Counted from the stretch's first letter, positions 20,827 through 33,144 are shown. The stretch: DNA of 64,000 nucleotides from Hypericum androsaemum (GCA_963995505.1 OZ023198.1:6844558-6908557); one strand, 5' to 3'. Notes: a model not told the origin generated them from the letters alone. A program made the numbers and translations.

Positions 20827-21095
20827 ATTAGCTAATTGAGAGTTTTGATACTCGTTTGTTCTTGCTTAGGCTGGTGAGTCGTCTTGGCTAGAATTTATCT
20901 TTCACTTATCAAGCGGATCATCCATCCCCGCTCGTGGCGTGATACGACCTTAGGTCAAGGTTCAGAAGCTCTTGCAGCGGGTTAAGGTTCAATTTCGTGC
21001 CTTAGTTCGTGTGAGTTCTTGTGAGTTGTGATCTGTTCCATTCTAAAGTAACAAACGGTCCGAGTTGTGAATCTTTTCCGCGGAGATTCATATCA
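20827..21095 (+). repeat. Truncated CRM-like LTR (remnant N)
   Basis: This is the last 269 bases of a CRM-like LTR, from TTAGCTAATTGAGAG to CGCGGAGATTCATATCA. The first ~530 bases are gone, replaced by the J internal sequence. What follows is not a PBS but the middle of an integrase, so this is the 3' end of an element that had inserted in H. Confidence 0.85.
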
Positions 21096-21521
21096 GCATG
21101 CCTAGAACAATCATTTCAGATAGAGATACTAAAATCTTAAGCTACTTTTGGAAGACTTTGTGGTGTAAGTTAGGTACCAAGTTATTATTTTCTACTACTT
21201 GTCATCCACAAACTGATGGACAAACAGAAGTTGTGAATAGGACTTTGTCTACACTGTTAAGAGCGCTCATTAAGCATAATATTAAAGCTTGGGAAGATTG
21301 TTTGCCACATGTTGAGTTTGCTTATAATCGATCTGTTCATTCTGCTACTCAATTCTCACCGTTTGAACTTGTGTATGGTTTTAATCCTCTGACCCCACTA
21401 GATTTATCACCTTTGCCTTCGAATGAGTATGTTAACTTAGATGGCAAGAAGAAGGCTGAATTTGTCAAGCAGCTGCATGAGAAGGCGAGATTGAACATTG
21501 AGAAACGAACGGAGCACTACG
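21096..21521 (+). pseudogene. Element H integrase fragment, left of G insertion
   Basis: This covers CRM-like integrase from [10 protein letters not shown], the second catalytic Asp, through the QTEVVN Glu to EKRTEHY. It starts abruptly at the LTR end at 21095 and is cut by element G at 21522. The reading frame resumes at 26212. Substitutions relative to D (IKAWEDC, SNEYVN) show that it is a separate, older copy. Confidence 0.9.
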
Positions 21522-22326
21522 TGATATGAATCTATGCGGAAAAGATTCACAACTCGGACCGTTTGTTACTTTAGAATGGAACAGATCACAACTCACAAGA
21601 ACTCACTCGAACTAAGGCACGAAATTGAACCTTAACCCGCAACAAGAACTTCTGAACCTTGACCTAAGGTCGAATCACGCCACAAGCGAGGATGGATGGT
21701 CCGCTTGATAAGTGAAAGATAAATTCTAGCCAAGACGACTCACCAGCCTAAGCAAGAACAAACGAGTATCTAAACTCTCAATTAGCCAAAGCTATGTAAT
21801 TCTGAATTGTTGTGTACGTTTTTATTGCTAGGAGTCCTCTTTATATAGGCTCCCAAAGTACCAAAGTATTCCTAAACAAGCTAACTCCTAAAAAGGAGTT
21901 CAAAGGCTGGCCAAAACTCTCTTTCCTATTCTAAGGAGATTCTGGCCGAATTATTCAACTAAAATAGGAAATAATCTAAACAAATAATATCTAATAGAAT
22001 AACAATTAATTGCACGTCCTAACAAGAAGATGCATGGCCTAAATAGGTTGATTCTTGCTGATTCTCCATGTGCGCATGCATCCAGAAGTTGGTGTGCATA
22101 TTAAGCTTCCAAAATAGCCTCTATCACGTGCATGGGCTTTGCATGTGCCTCATGCACGTCCTTGCACTTGTACGCACCAACTTGAGCCCAAACTTCTTGC
22201 ATTAGTCCATTGAAATCAGATTGCAACTTCCTAGCTCGTGCTCTTGTCATTGGCCCAATTGGAACTTGAACTTGCTGCGAGTCTACAAGCTTGATAGTAG
22301 GTGCGTCCTTAGGCTTGCTCACATCA
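21522..22326 (-). repeat. Element G 3' LTR
   Basis: Minus-orientation LTR of 805 bp next to the PPT (22328-22339). It contains the end of the pol frame. The TATA box on the minus strand lies near 21840. Confidence 0.94.
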
Positions 22327-25316
22327 GTCCCCTCCTCTTGAAAAGGATTTGTCCTCAAATCATCACCTACATCAAACGGACTCAAGTCAGCCACGTTAAA
22401 CGAAGCACTTACATTATACTCACCCGGAAGGTCTAGCTTGTAGGCATTATCATTGATGCGTTCGATCACTTGGAATGGACCATCTCCCCGTGGTAGCAAC
22501 TTTGAACGTCTTTGTACAGGAAAACGCTCCTTCCTCATATGTAGCCAAACCCAATCTCCCGGCTCAAAGACAACCTTGTGCCTTCCTTTGTTTGCTTGCC
22601 TTGCATAGTGCTCCGTGCGCTTCTCGATGTTCATTCTTGCTTTCTCATGTAACTGCTTGACAAATTCAGCTTTCTTCTTGCCATCTAAGTTAACTTGCTC
22701 ACTCGAAGGTAGAGGTGATAAATCCAATGGAGTCAAAGGATTAAATCCATAAACAAGCTCAAATGGTGAGAATTGAGTAGCAGAATGGACAGAACGATTA
22801 TAAGCAAACTCAACATGAGGCAAACATTCTTCCCAAGTCTTAATGTTATGCTTAATGAGTGCTCTCAAAAGTGTAGACAAAGTCCTATTCACTACTTCAG
22901 TTTGACCATCAGTTTGAGGATGACAAGTAGTAGAAAACAACAACTTAGTACCTAACTTGCACCACAAGGTCTTCCAAAAGTAACTTAGGAACTTAGCATC
23001 TCTATCAGAGATAATTGTCCTAGGCATGCCATGCAACCTAACAACCTCTCTAAAGAACAAATCAGCAATGTTTGAAGCATCATCAGTTTTATGACATGGA
23101 ATGAAATGTGCCATCTTAGAAAACCTATCCACTACCACAAAAATCGAATCTCTTCCACGCTTAGTCCTAGGTAGTCCTAACACAAAATCCATAGAGATAT
23201 CAATCCAAGGCTCACTAGGTATAGGTAGTGGGGTGTACAAACCATGGGGTTTTACCTTCGACTTGGCTTGCTTGCAAGTGATGCAACGACCACAAACTCT
23301 CTCAACGTCTCTCTTCATGTGTGGCCAAAAGAAATGATCTTGTAGCATTGCCAAGGTCTTTGCAATTCCAAAATGCCCCATTAAGCCACCTCCATGTGCC
23401 TCCTGGATTAGTAATTCTCGCATCGAACAATTAGGCACACAAAGTTTGTTTTCACGAAAGAGGTAACCTTCATTACGAAAGAACTTACCAAATGCACTTC
23501 TTTCAGTTGATCTAAACAACTCGCCAAAATCAACATCATCAACATACATCTCTTTAATGTGTTCAAAACCAAGTAGTTTAGCATCAAGAGTTGAGATCAA
23601 GGCGTACCTCCGTGATAGTGCATCAGCTACTACATTTTCCTTACCTTGCTTGTAGCGAATGACATAAGGAAATGTCTCAATGAATTCCACCCATCGTGCA
23701 TGCCTCTTGTTCAGCTTGTGTTGCCCCTTTAAGTGCTTGAGTGACTCATGATCAGTGTGAATCACGAACTCCTTGGGCCACAAGTAATGTTGCCATGTCT
23801 CCAATGCTCGAACTAGTGCGTACAACTCCTTGTCATAGGTCGGGTAATTCAAGGTTGCACCACTTAGTTTCTCACTAAAGTATGCAATAGGTCTTCCTTC
23901 TTGCATAAGGACAGCTCCAATTCCTACACCAGAAGCATCACACTCTATTTCAAAAGTCTTAGTGAAATTAGGCAAAGCTAACAAGGGTGCATTAGTCAAC
24001 TTCTCTTTTAGTAGTTGGAAAGCCTTCTCTTGAGCTTCTCCCCAAGTAAAGCCTACGTTCTTCTTGATGACTTCAGTTATGGGTGCGGCTATGCTACTAA
24101 AGTCCTTCACAAATCTCCTATAAAAGCTAGCTAGTCCATGAAAGCTCCTAACATTAGCAACACTTGTAGGGCTTGGCCATTCACGGATAGCTCGGATCTT
24201 TTCATCATCAACCTGTATTCCGTTAGCTCCAACAACAAAACCCAAGAATACAAGTTTATCCGTACAAAAGGTGCACTTCTTCAAGTTAGCAAACAATTTT
24301 TCTTCTCTAAGTGCATCTAAGACAGATTTCAAATGTTCTAGATGATCCTCCATGCTCTTGCTATAAATGAGTATATCATCAAAGTAAACAACCACAAATT
24401 TACCAATGAATGGACGTAGAACATGATTCATGAGTCGCATAAACGTGCTAGGTGCGTTGGACAAACCGAATGGCATGACCATCCACTCATACAACCCATA
24501 CTTTGTTTTAAAAGCAGTTTTCCACTCATCTCCTTCTTTCATCCTAATTTGATGATAACCACTCTTCAAATCAATCTTAGAAAACATGCAAGAACCATGC
24601 AACTCATCTAACATGTCATCTAAACGAGGGATAGGGTGACGATATTTTACCGTTATGTTGTTGACTGCTCGGCAATCAACACACATTCTCCATGTTTTAT
24701 CCTTCTTGGGCACAAGTAGGACTGGAACAGCACATGGACTCATGCTCTCTCTCACGTACCCTTTCTCCAATAGCTCGTTGACTTGCTTCTCAAGCTCCTT
24801 TGTTTCTTCAGGATTGCTTCTATATGCGGGACGGTTAGGTATGGCAGCTCCCGGAACCAAGTCTATTTGATGTTCAATCCCACGAATAGGTGGCAAACCA
24901 GGTGGAAGCTCGTCGGGAAAGACATCCTTGTAATCCTGCAAAAGAGACACAACCGTACTAGGTACATGTGGTTCAAGCTCGTTAGTGTTTAAAAGCGCCT
25001 CCCTATACCGAAGTAAGATCATAGGCTTCTTTTCAAAGCATGCTTGCTTAATATCACTTGTTCCCACATAGTAACTCTTTTTCCAACTCTCGGTTTTTCT
25101 CTCTTTGGCCGTTTTAATTTCTGTTTTTCCGGCTTCTTTTGTTTTCTCAATCTTTTCCTCTCCATTGGCCGTTTTTCTTATCTTTTTTTTTTTTTTTTTT
25201 TCTTTTCTTTTCTTTTTTTTTTTCTTTCTTTTCTTTTCTTTTCTTGCTTCACTCGTTTGTTTCCCTCTCTTTTCAAACAGCGAAGAGAAAAAAAAAAAAC
25301 GAACCAATAAGAACAA
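22101..25316 (-). CDS. Element G pol-only polyprotein (RT-RNaseH-integrase), 1071 aa
   Basis: This open frame fuses about 45 residues translated from the leader purine tract, mostly Lys/Arg/Glu, to the linker and the complete RT (YFDD at 311-314), RNase H and integrase ([18 protein letters not shown]). The intact relative D has 1595 aa, and the missing part is all of gag, with its zinc knuckle, and the protease. All visible catalytic motifs downstream are kept. The start is uncertain: the first ATG lies in former leader, and the N-terminal residues are not homologous to any gag. If translated, the product would need Gag and protease supplied by another copy. The last 226 coding bases lie in the 3' LTR. 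Confidence 0.8.
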   Translation of the reverse strand: MFLLVRFFFFSSLFEKRGKQTSEARKEKKRKKKKKKRKEKKKKKKIRKTANGEEKIEKTKEAGKTEIKTAKERKTESWKKSYYVGTSDIKQACFEKKPMILLRYREALLNTNELEPHVPSTVVSLLQDYKDVFPDELPPGLPPIRGIEHQIDLVPGAAIPNRPAYRSNPEETKELEKQVNELLEKGYVRESMSPCAVPVLLVPKKDKTWRMCVDCRAVNNITVKYRHPIPRLDDMLDELHGSCMFSKIDLKSGYHQIRMKEGDEWKTAFKTKYGLYEWMVMPFGLSNAPSTFMRLMNHVLRPFIGKFVVVYFDDILIYSKSMEDHLEHLKSVLDALREEKLFANLKKCTFCTDKLVFLGFVVGANGIQVDDEKIRAIREWPSPTSVANVRSFHGLASFYRRFVKDFSSIAAPITEVIKKNVGFTWGEAQEKAFQLLKEKLTNAPLLALPNFTKTFEIECDASGVGIGAVLMQEGRPIAYFSEKLSGATLNYPTYDKELYALVRALETWQHYLWPKEFVIHTDHESLKHLKGQHKLNKRHARWVEFIETFPYVIRYKQGKENVVADALSRRYALISTLDAKLLGFEHIKEMYVDDVDFGELFRSTERSAFGKFFRNEGYLFRENKLCVPNCSMRELLIQEAHGGGLMGHFGIAKTLAMLQDHFFWPHMKRDVERVCGRCITCKQAKSKVKPHGLYTPLPIPSEPWIDISMDFVLGLPRTKRGRDSIFVVVDRFSKMAHFIPCHKTDDASNIADLFFREVVRLHGMPRTIISDRDAKFLSYFWKTLWCKLGTKLLFSTTCHPQTDGQTEVVNRTLSTLLRALIKHNIKTWEECLPHVEFAYNRSVHSATQFSPFELVYGFNPLTPLDLSPLPSSEQVNLDGKKKAEFVKQLHEKARMNIEKRTEHYARQANKGRHKVVFEPGDWVWLHMRKERFPVQRRSKLLPRGDGPFQVIERINDNAYKLDLPGEYNVSASFNVADLSPFDVGDDLRTNPFQEEGTDVSKPKDAPTIKLVDSQQVQVPIGPMTRARARKLQSDFNGLMQEVWAQVGAYKCKDVHEAHAKPMHVIEAILEA

Positions 25317-25387
25317 AAATAACGAGCAACTAAACGAACCAACAAGAACAAAAATAACAAGGATAGTGAACTAAAGTAACAAGCTAA

Positions 25388-25399
25388 GCTCTGATACCA
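25388..25399 (-). promoter_or_regulatory. Primer-binding site of element G
   Basis: Minus-strand TGGTATCAGAGC, 2 bases from the 5' LTR end. Confidence 0.92.
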
Positions 25400-25401
25400 A
25401 C

Positions 25402-26206
25402 TGATATGAATCTATGCGGAAAAGATTCACAACTCGGACCGTTTGTTACTTTAGAATGGAACAGATCACAACTCACAAGAACTCACTCGAACTAAGGCAC
25501 GAAATTGAACCTTAACCCGCAACAAGAACTTCTGAACCTTGACCTAAGGTCGAATCACGCCACAAGCGAGGATGGATGGTCCGCTTGATAAGTGAAAGAT
25601 AAATTCTAGCCAAGACGACTCACCAGCCTAAGCAAGAACAAACGAGTATCTAAACTCTCAATTAGCCAAAGCTATGTAATTCTGAATTGTTGTGTACGTT
25701 TTTATTGCTAGGAGTCCTCTTTATATAGGCTCCCAAAGTACCAAAGTATTCCTAAACAAGCTAACTCCTAAAAAGGAGTTCAAAGGCTGGCCAAAACTCT
25801 CTTTCCTATTCTAAGGAGATTCTGGCCGAATTATTCAACTAAAATAGGAAATAATCTAAACAAATAATATCTAATAGAATAACAATTAATTGCACGTCCT
25901 AACAAGAAGATGCATGGCCTAAATAGGTTGATTCTTGCTGATTCTCCATGTGCGCATGCATCCAGAAGTTGGTGTGCATATTAAGCTTCCAAAATAGCCT
26001 CTATCACGTGCATGGGCTTTGCATGTGCCTCATGCACGTCCTTGCACTTGTACGCACCAACTTGAGCCCAAACTTCTTGCATTAGTCCATTGAAATCAGA
26101 TTGCAACTTCCTAGCTCGTGCTCTTGTCATTGGCCCAATTGGAACTTGAACTTGCTGCGAGTCTACAAGCTTGATAGTAGGTGCGTCCTTAGGCTTGCTC
26201 ACATCA
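25402..26206 (-). repeat. Element G 5' LTR
   Basis: 805 bp, apparently the same sequence as 21522-22326. TSD CTACG follows at 26207. Confidence 0.94.
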
Positions 26207-26211
26207 CTACG

Positions 26212-26488
26212 CAAGACAAGCGAATAAAGGGCGACACAAAGTTGTCTTTGAGCCTGGTGATTGGGTTTGGTTGCATATGAGGAAGGAACGGTTTCCCGCG
26301 CAACGGCGTTCAAATTTACTACCTCGTGGGGATGGTCCCTTCCAAGTTTTAGAGCGCATCAATGACAATGCTTATAAGCTTGACCTGCCGGGTGAGTATA
26401 ATGTAAGTGCTTCTTTTAATGTTGCTGACTTAAGCCCGTTTGATGTAGGTGAAGATTTGAGGGCAAATCCTTTTCAAGAGGGGGGGAA
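26212..26488 (+). pseudogene. Element H integrase C-terminus, right of G insertion
   Basis: This continues the H frame after the [17 protein letters not shown], then [21 protein letters not shown], then the PPT (26476-26488). It continues into the H LTR with a GPITRARA motif. It is part of the same broken gene as 21096-21521. Confidence 0.88.
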
Positions 26489-26644
26489 TGATGTGAACAC
26501 GTCCACTATGGAGCTACAAGACCCACAACCAGTTCGAGTTCCACTTGGACCAATCACAAGAGCAAGAGCAAAGACGCTTCAAGCTGAGCTCAACGGGTTA
26601 ATTCAAGGGATTTGGACTACAACCAGTTCGTGTAAGCCCGTGGA
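26489..26644 (+). repeat. Element H 3' LTR, first 156 bp
   Basis: It begins TGATGTGAACACG directly after the PPT and encodes the [12 protein letters not shown] segment. It is cut at 26645 by the LTR of element F. The last five bases, GTGGA, would be F's TSD, whose partner is not in the window. Confidence 0.82.
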
Positions 26645-27113
26645 TGCCGTAGGACGAATGTGCATTGGTCAACATGCTTGTGCGTTGGACGTGTGCATGG
26701 AACGCGTGGAGTTTGTGGTTTCAATTATTGCACTTAATTCAGCGTTTAATTTCGTGGTTGTAATAAGGCACATTTAAATGCCAATTAGTGGGGGTTAAAG
26801 GGGAGGTTACGGACAGGAGGCGTGTGAAGAGGCTTGCCATAATTCTCGCCTTAACTCCCGCCTTCTATTTGTATCTGGCGGAGAGGAAATAATGAGGAGA
26901 GATTTGAATCCAAAAACGTGCAAGTGAGCTGAGTGCGCTTCGTGCGCGAGAATTTCCTACCTTGGCCGTTGGTTGGCTGCTTGTGGACTCAAGCAAACCA
27001 TCCATCTTGTTTCGGAAGATCCAAGTGGAATTGTCCATCGTTTTATTTCTTTCAATTGTTCAAGCCTTGCTCGTTTGAGGTGTTGATTCGCACGCCTCCG
27101 TTGTGCTACATCA
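26645..27113 (+). repeat. Element F 5' LTR (469 bp, Galadriel-like family)
   Basis: It starts TGCCGTAGGACG and ends GTGCTACATCA, followed by a PBS. It shows patchy similarity to the E LTR at 57398-57847, including the TAATAAGGCA region. Confidence 0.83.
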
Positions 27114-27115
27114 AG

Positions 27116-27286
27116 TGGTATCAGAGCTTGAATACGATCAGATCAATTCCCATATTGATCGAGAGTGAATGCTATCACCTAGTGAGTTTGAGAGAGCCTC
27201 ATCTACGAGCCGATCCACAAGACTTTGTGATCTCCTGATCCAAGTCTCATTTTTACCCACCTAGCACCACCAAAATCCGTTGCACT
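27116..27286 (+). other. Element F PBS and leader
   Basis: PBS TGGTATCAGAGC is at 27116-27127, 2 bases after the LTR. The leader then runs to the gag ATG and is homologous to the split leader of E (57221-57382 minus). Confidence 0.85.
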
Positions 27287-27601
27287 ATGGCCGATCCTAA
27301 TGACACTCCAAGACCCGATATGAACCAGAGATTCACTCAAATGGAGGCGGCAATTCAGGCCATCCTTACCCGCCTGGACAACCTCGCGGTGCAACCCCCT
27401 CCAGCTGAGGTACGTAATGAATGAAGAGAGGAAGAGGAGGATGTAGATTCTGATGCTACCCTTAATGTGAGAAGGGGAGGGAGAGTGTTGAGGGAACGAG
27501 GTAGAGGAGGTGGTAGACACGGTGATCTAGGACGTGCTCCTGGAAGAGAAGTTTATAGGGAGGAATATGAGCGTGGAGGAGAATATAGAAGGGTGGAGTA
27601 T
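27287..27601 (+). pseudogene. Element F gag, N-terminal fragment with nonsense codon
   Basis: The protein starts MADPNDTPRPDMNQRF as in E, with an acidic then Arg/Gly-rich N-terminus. A TGA at 27422-27424 stops it after 45 codons. The frame then continues open to about 27601, where the sequence switches to the leader of CRM-like B1 within GTATCACGAGAGG. All downstream domains of F are absent. Confidence 0.85.
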
Positions 27602-27769
27602 CACGAGAGGAAAAAGGCAAGAGTGTGCGAGTACCTTAGAGAGAAAAGCCAAATATTTGAGTGCAAACACGAGTGAACTTGAGTGCACCATACATTGAGA
27701 GTATACACGTAAGGGAGTGAGCTTGGGAGGCCATATTTTTTTTACTAACCAATTTTTCTTGCAGCAAAC
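27602..27769 (+). other. Element B1 leader, 3' part, with probable splice acceptor
   Basis: It matches the last ~170 leader bases of A, B2 and D. It retains TTACTAACCAATTTTTCTTGCAG-like acceptor signals before the ATG. The B1 5' LTR, PBS and purine tract are missing and replaced by F. Confidence 0.8.
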
Positions 27770-30700
27770 ATGTCGCATGAAGGTCAAACTATGGAAAACA
27801 TAGACCTTAAGTTATTAGTGGATGCCTTGGCCGGGAAGCTCGAGCGGATGGTGCAAGCTCAGATGGAGCCTTTGCAACTACGCGTGGATGCCGTGGAGAA
27901 TTCTCGTGACAACCCCCAAACGAGAGGCGAACTCCAAAGGCGTAGGAGAGGAGTACCTATTGGAGAGTCGAGCGGAGCTGATTCTGAATCGGAAGAAGGC
28001 GTAGGCTCTACAAGGAGTCTTAGGAGGGCAAGAACAAACCGTCCACCTAGGGAGGCAAGGCCAAGGAGAGACGACAACATAGGAAGTATCAAACTGAAGA
28101 TACCTTCCTTTGCTGGTCGTTCTGACCCGGAGGCATACTTAGAGTGGGAGAAGAAGATTGAGTTCGTGTTTGATTGCCACAATAGCTCCGAAGAAAAGAA
28201 GGTAAAACTTGCCATCACCGAATTCACTGATTATGCTATAACTTGGTGGGATCAACTTGTGACAAGCAGGAGGAGAAATAGAGAACGCCCAATAGCTACT
28301 TGGGAAGACATGAAAGTGGTGATGAGGAAGAGATTTGTTCCAAGTCATTACTATAGAGAGCTGTATAAGAAGTTACAAGGAATGAGGCAAGGAAATTTGA
28401 GTGTGGAGGAGTATTTCAAACAGATGGAGATGGCCATGATAAGAGCTGATATAGAAGAAGATAGAGAAGTTACAATGGCAAGGTTCTTGAATGGACTCAA
28501 TCCTGAAATTCAAGACAAAGTTGAGTTGCAACACTATGTGGAGCTGGATGACATGGTGCATATGGCAACGAAAATTGAGAAGCAACTCAAGAGAGGAGAA
28601 GGGAGAACAAGAGCTACATCGAATTCTACTTGGAAGCCAAACTACCAAAAGAAGTTTGACAAGCCACAAGCAGCCAAAGTAGAGCATAAATCCGAGAGTT
28701 CTCAAGCTAATTCTCAAAAGAAAGTGGAAGTCACTCCAGCTAGGAACCGTGACATCAAGTGCTTTAAGTGTCAAGGAAGAGGGCACATCTCAAGTCAATG
28801 CCCTAACAAGCAAGCAATGGTGATCAAGGAAAGTGGAGAGATTGAAACTGAAGAAGAGGATTCGGAGCATGAAAGCATGCCTTCTTTGGAGGAAGTATCC
28901 GAGGAAGAGTACCAAGCTGCTGAGAGGCTTACTCTTGTGTCTAGAAGAGCATTGAATGTGCAAGTAAAAGAGGAAAATGATGTGGCTCAAAGAGAAAATA
29001 TTTTTCACACAAGGTGCTATGTCAAAGACAAGGTGTGTAGTGTCATCATAGATGGAGGAAGTTGTGCTAATGTTGCAAGCACTACTATGGTGGAGAAGTT
29101 AGGGTTACTCACGGGAAAACACCCTAAGCCTTACAAACTACAATGGCTGAATGATAGTGGAGAAGTACGAGTGATGAAGCAAGTATTGGTAGCATTCCGC
29201 ATTGGCAACTATGAGGATGAAGTGTTGTGTGATGTTGTACCAATGCAAGCTGGTCACCTATTGTTAGGAAGGCCGTGGCAGTTTGATAGGAAAGTGCATC
29301 ATGATGGCTACACCAACAAGTATTCATTTATACTTAAGAAGAGAGTAATCACCTTGGCACCCTTGTCACCATCACAAGTTTGTGAAGATCAACGTCAGTT
29401 GCAAAAAGAAAGTGATGAGCAAAGAGAGCGTGACAAGAAGAAAAAGAATGAGAGGAGAGAAGAAGCCGAAAAAAAGATAAGAAAAACGGCCAATGGAGAG
29501 GAAAAGATTGAGAAAACAAAAGAAGCCGGAAAAACAGAAATTAAAACGGCCAAAGAGAGAAAAACCGAGAGTTGGAAAAAGAGTTACTATGTGGGAACGA
29601 ATGATATTAAGCAAGCATGCTTTGAAAAGAAGCCTATGATCTTACTTCGGTATAGAGAGGCGCTTTTAAACACTAACGAGCTTGAACCACATGTACCTAG
29701 TACGGTTGTGTCTCTTTTGCAGGATTACAAGGATGTCTTTCCCGACGAGCTACCACCTCGTTTGCCACCTATTCGTGGGATTGAACATCAAATAGACTTT
29801 GTCCCGGGAGCTACCATACCTAACCGTCCCGCATATAGAAGCAATCCTGAAGAGACAAAGGAGCTTGAGAAGCAAGTCAACGAGCTGTTGGAGAAAGGGT
29901 ACGTAAGAGAGAGCATGAGTCCATGTGCTGTTCCAGTCCTACTTGTGCCCAAGAAGGATAAAACATGGAGAATGTGTGTTGATTGCCGAGCAGTCAACAA
30001 CATAACGGTAAAATATCGTCACCCTATCCCTCGTTTAGATGACATGTTAGATGAGTTGCATGGTTCTTGCATGTTTTCTAAGATTGATTTGAAGAGTGGT
30101 TATCATCAAATTAGGATGAAAGAAGGAGATGAGTGGAAGACTGCTTTCAAAACTAAGTATGGGTTGTATGAGTGGATGGTCATGCCATTTGGTTTGTCCA
30201 ACGCACCTAGCACGTTTATGCGACTCATGAATCATGTTCTACGTCCATTCATTGGTAAATTTGTAGTTGTTTACTTTGATGATATACTCATTTATAGCAA
30301 GAGCATGGAGGATCATCTAGAACATTTGAAATCTGTCTTAGATGCACTTAGAGAAGAACAATTGTTTGCTAACTTGAAGAAGTGCACCTTTTGTACGGAT
30401 AAGCTTGTATTCTTGGGTTTTGTTGTTGGAGCTAATGGAATACAGGTTGATGAAGAAAAGATCCGAGCTATCCGTGAATGGCCAAGCCCTACAAGTGTTG
30501 CTAATGTTAGGAGCTTTCATGGACTAGCTAGTTTTTATAGGAGATTTGTGAAGGACTTTAGTAGCATAGCCGCACCCATAACTGAAGTCATCAAGAAGAA
30601 CGTGGGCTTTACTTGGGGAGAAGCTCAAGAGAAGGCTTTCCAACTACTGAAAGGGAAGTTGACTAATGCACCCTTGTTAGCTTTACCTAATTTCTCTAAG

Positions 30701-32557
30701 ACTTTTGAAATAGAGTGTGATGCTTCTGGTGTAGGAATTGGAGCTGTCCTTATGCAAGAAGGAAGACCTATTGCATACTTTAGTGAGAAACTAAGTGGTG
30801 CAACCTTGAATTACCCGACCTATGACAAGGAGTTGTACGCATTAGTTCGAGCATTGGAGACATGGCAGCATTATTTGTGGCCCAAGGAGTTCGTGATTCA
30901 CACTGATCATGAGTCACTCAAGCACTTAAAGGGGCAACACAAGCTGAACAAGAGGCATGCACGATGGGTGGAATTCATTGAGACATTTCCTTATGTCATT
31001 CGCTACAAGCAAGGTAAGGAAAATGTAGTGATTGATGCACTATCACGAAGGTACGCCTTGATCTCAACTCTTGATGCTATACTACTTGGCTTTGAACACA
31101 TTAAGGAGATGTATGTTGATGATGTTGATTTTGGCGAGTTGTTTAGATCAACTGAAAGAAGTGCATTTGGTAAGTTCTTTCGTAATGAAGGTTACATATT
31201 TCGTGAAAACAAACTTTGTGTGCCTAATTGTTCGATGCGAGAATTACTAATTCAGGAGGCACATGGAGGTGGCTTAATGGGGCATTTTGGAATTGCAAAG
31301 ACCTTGGCAATGCTACAAGATCATTTCTTTTGGCCACACATGAAGAGAGACGTTGAGAGAGTTTGTGGTCGTTGCATCACTTGCAAGCAAGCCAAGTCAA
31401 AGGTAAAACCCCATGGTTTGTACACCCCACTACCTATACCTAGTGAGCCCTGGATTGATATCTCTATGGATTTTGTGTTAGGCCTACCTAGGACTAAGCG
31501 TGGAAGAGATTCAATTTTTGTGGTAGTGGATAGGTTTTCTAAGATGGCACATTTCATTCCATGTCATAAGACTGATGATGCTTCAAACATTGCTGATTTG
31601 TTCTTTAGAGAGGTTGTTAGGTTACATGGCATGCCTAGGACAATTATCTCTGATAGAGATGCTAAGTTCCTAAGTTACTTTTGGAAAACCTTGTGGTGCA
31701 AGTTAGGTACTAAGTTGTTGTTTTCTACTACTTGTCATCCTCAAACTGATGGTCAAACTGAAGTAGTAAATAGGACTTTGTCTACACTTTTGAGAGCACT
31801 CATTAAGCATAACATTAAGACTTGGGAAGAATGTTTGCCTCATGTTGAGTTTGCTTATAATCGTTCTGTCCATTCTGCTACTCAATTCTCACCATTTGAG
31901 CTTGTTTATGGATTTAATCCTTTGACTCCATTGGATTTATCACCTCTACCTTCGAGTGAGCATGTTAACTTAGATGGAAAGAAGAAAGCTGAATTTGTCA
32001 AGCAGTTACATGAGAAAGCTAGAATGAACATCGAGAAGCGCACGGAGCACTATGCAAGGCAAGCAAACAAAGGAAGGCACAAGGTTGTCTTTGCGCCGGG
32101 CGATTGGGTTTGGCTACATATGAGGAAGGAGCGTTTTCCTGTCCAAAGACGTTCAAAGTTGCTACCACGGGGAGATGGTCCATTCCAAGTGCTAGAACGC
32201 ATTAATGATAATGCCTACAAGCTAGACCTTCCGGGTGAGTATAGTGTAAGTGCTTCGTTTAATGTGGCTGACTTGAGTCCGTTTGATGTAGGTGATGATT
32301 TGAGGACAAATCCTTTTCAAGAGGAGGGGACTGATGTGAGCAAGCCTACGGATGCACCAACTATCAAGCTTGTAGACTCGAAGCAAGTTCAAGTTCCAAT
32401 TGGGCCAATGACAAGAGCAAGAGCTAGGAAGTTGCAATCTGATTTCAATGGACTAATGCATGAAGTTTGGGCTCAAGCAAGTTCGTGGAGGACCAACGAC
32501 GTCCAAGAAACCCAAGGGAGGCCCATGCACGTTTTGGAGGCTGAATGGGAAGCTTGA
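27770..32557 (+). CDS. Element B1 CRM-like gag-pol polyprotein, 1595 aa, open
   Basis: This full-length polyprotein has the same length as D. In order it shows gag, a CCHC knuckle near 331-344, protease IIDGGS near 428, a Lys/Glu-rich linker (~560-615), RT with YFDD near 835, RNase H (CDASG; HTDHES), an integrase HHCC finger, DDE at about 1234/1295/1331, a GPF module and GPMTRARA at the C-terminus. I saw no stop or frameshift. It differs from D at scattered residues, for example VVIDALSRR for VVADALSRR after RNase H and VFAPGDW for VFEPGDW. The 5' LTR and PBS are missing, so it has lost its promoter and cannot be copied normally, although the coding region could still supply proteins if transcribed from F or elsewhere. 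The last 226 bases are LTR. Confidence 0.92.
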   Translation: MSHEGQTMENIDLKLLVDALAGKLERMVQAQMEPLQLRVDAVENSRDNPQTRGELQRRRRGVPIGESSGADSESEEGVGSTRSLRRARTNRPPREARPRRDDNIGSIKLKIPSFAGRSDPEAYLEWEKKIEFVFDCHNSSEEKKVKLAITEFTDYAITWWDQLVTSRRRNRERPIATWEDMKVVMRKRFVPSHYYRELYKKLQGMRQGNLSVEEYFKQMEMAMIRADIEEDREVTMARFLNGLNPEIQDKVELQHYVELDDMVHMATKIEKQLKRGEGRTRATSNSTWKPNYQKKFDKPQAAKVEHKSESSQANSQKKVEVTPARNRDIKCFKCQGRGHISSQCPNKQAMVIKESGEIETEEEDSEHESMPSLEEVSEEEYQAAERLTLVSRRALNVQVKEENDVAQRENIFHTRCYVKDKVCSVIIDGGSCANVASTTMVEKLGLLTGKHPKPYKLQWLNDSGEVRVMKQVLVAFRIGNYEDEVLCDVVPMQAGHLLLGRPWQFDRKVHHDGYTNKYSFILKKRVITLAPLSPSQVCEDQRQLQKESDEQRERDKKKKNERREEAEKKIRKTANGEEKIEKTKEAGKTEIKTAKERKTESWKKSYYVGTNDIKQACFEKKPMILLRYREALLNTNELEPHVPSTVVSLLQDYKDVFPDELPPRLPPIRGIEHQIDFVPGATIPNRPAYRSNPEETKELEKQVNELLEKGYVRESMSPCAVPVLLVPKKDKTWRMCVDCRAVNNITVKYRHPIPRLDDMLDELHGSCMFSKIDLKSGYHQIRMKEGDEWKTAFKTKYGLYEWMVMPFGLSNAPSTFMRLMNHVLRPFIGKFVVVYFDDILIYSKSMEDHLEHLKSVLDALREEQLFANLKKCTFCTDKLVFLGFVVGANGIQVDEEKIRAIREWPSPTSVANVRSFHGLASFYRRFVKDFSSIAAPITEVIKKNVGFTWGEAQEKAFQLLKGKLTNAPLLALPNFSKTFEIECDASGVGIGAVLMQEGRPIAYFSEKLSGATLNYPTYDKELYALVRALETWQHYLWPKEFVIHTDHESLKHLKGQHKLNKRHARWVEFIETFPYVIRYKQGKENVVIDALSRRYALISTLDAILLGFEHIKEMYVDDVDFGELFRSTERSAFGKFFRNEGYIFRENKLCVPNCSMRELLIQEAHGGGLMGHFGIAKTLAMLQDHFFWPHMKRDVERVCGRCITCKQAKSKVKPHGLYTPLPIPSEPWIDISMDFVLGLPRTKRGRDSIFVVVDRFSKMAHFIPCHKTDDASNIADLFFREVVRLHGMPRTIISDRDAKFLSYFWKTLWCKLGTKLLFSTTCHPQTDGQTEVVNRTLSTLLRALIKHNIKTWEECLPHVEFAYNRSVHSATQFSPFELVYGFNPLTPLDLSPLPSSEHVNLDGKKKAEFVKQLHEKARMNIEKRTEHYARQANKGRHKVVFAPGDWVWLHMRKERFPVQRRSKLLPRGDGPFQVLERINDNAYKLDLPGEYSVSASFNVADLSPFDVGDDLRTNPFQEEGTDVSKPTDAPTIKLVDSKQVQVPIGPMTRARARKLQSDFNGLMHEVWAQASSWRTNDVQETQGRPMHVLEAEWEA
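32319..32330 (+). promoter_or_regulatory. Polypurine tract of B1
   Basis: AAGAGGAGGGGA, one base before the LTR at 32332. It shows that this LTR is the 3' LTR of B1. Confidence 0.88.
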
Positions 32558-33130
32558 CATGCACGAAAGCTTCTAGATGCATGCGCACATGGAGAATCAA
32601 GAAGAATCAGCCTATTTAGGCCATGCATCTAATTGTTTTGGACGTGCAACTAGTAGCTATTCTATTAGATATTATTTGCTTATATTATTCCTTATTTAGT
32701 TGAATAAGTTCGGCCAGAATCTCTTTAGAATAGGAAAGAATTTTGGTCAGCTTAAACTCCTTATTTGGAGTTAGTTTCGTTTAGGAAAGTTGTAAGACAT
32801 GAGGAGCCTATATAAAGAGGCGTCCCCGTTCAATAAAGACAAACAATTCGGAAATACTTAGCATTGGCTAGTTGAGAGTTTGATACTCGTTTGTTCTTGC
32901 TTAGGCTGGTGAGTCGTCTTGGCTAGAATTTATCCTTCACTTATCAAGCGGATATTCCATCCCCGCTTGTGGCGTGATTCGACCTTAGGTCAAGGTTCAG
33001 AAGCCCTTGCAGCGGGTTGAGGTACAAATTCGTGCCTTAGTTCGTGTAAGTTCTTGTGAGTTGTGATCTGTTCCATTCTAAAGTAACAAACGGTCCGAGT
33101 TGTGAATCTTTTCCGCGGAGATTCATATCA
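32332..33130 (+). repeat. LTR shared by B1 (3') and B2 (5'), 799 bp
   Basis: It has a PPT on its left and a PBS on its right, so one LTR serves both internal regions. The TATA box TATATAAAG is at 32809-32817. It belongs to the second LTR subfamily (CGCGGAGATTCATATCA end, AAGTTGTAAGACATGAGG). Confidence 0.92.
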
Positions 33131-33132
33131 GT

Positions 33133-33144
33133 TGGTATCAGAGC
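33133..33144 (+). promoter_or_regulatory. Primer-binding site of B2
   Basis: TGGTATCAGAGC, 2 bases after the LTR. Confidence 0.92.

Larger units (their letters stand above)
21522..26206 (-). mobile_element. Element G: CRM-like LTR retrotransposon lacking gag and protease
   Basis: This is a complete insertion on the minus strand. Its 805-bp LTRs are at 21522-22326 and 25402-26206, and the 5-bp TSD CTACG is at 21517-21521 and 26207-26211. PBS and PPT are present. I saw no difference between the two LTRs by eye, so the insertion is recent. The internal region is only about 3.1 kb because the purine-rich leader is joined directly to the Lys-rich linker after protease, removing the rest of the leader, gag and protease. 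It interrupts the integrase of element H. Confidence 0.95.
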
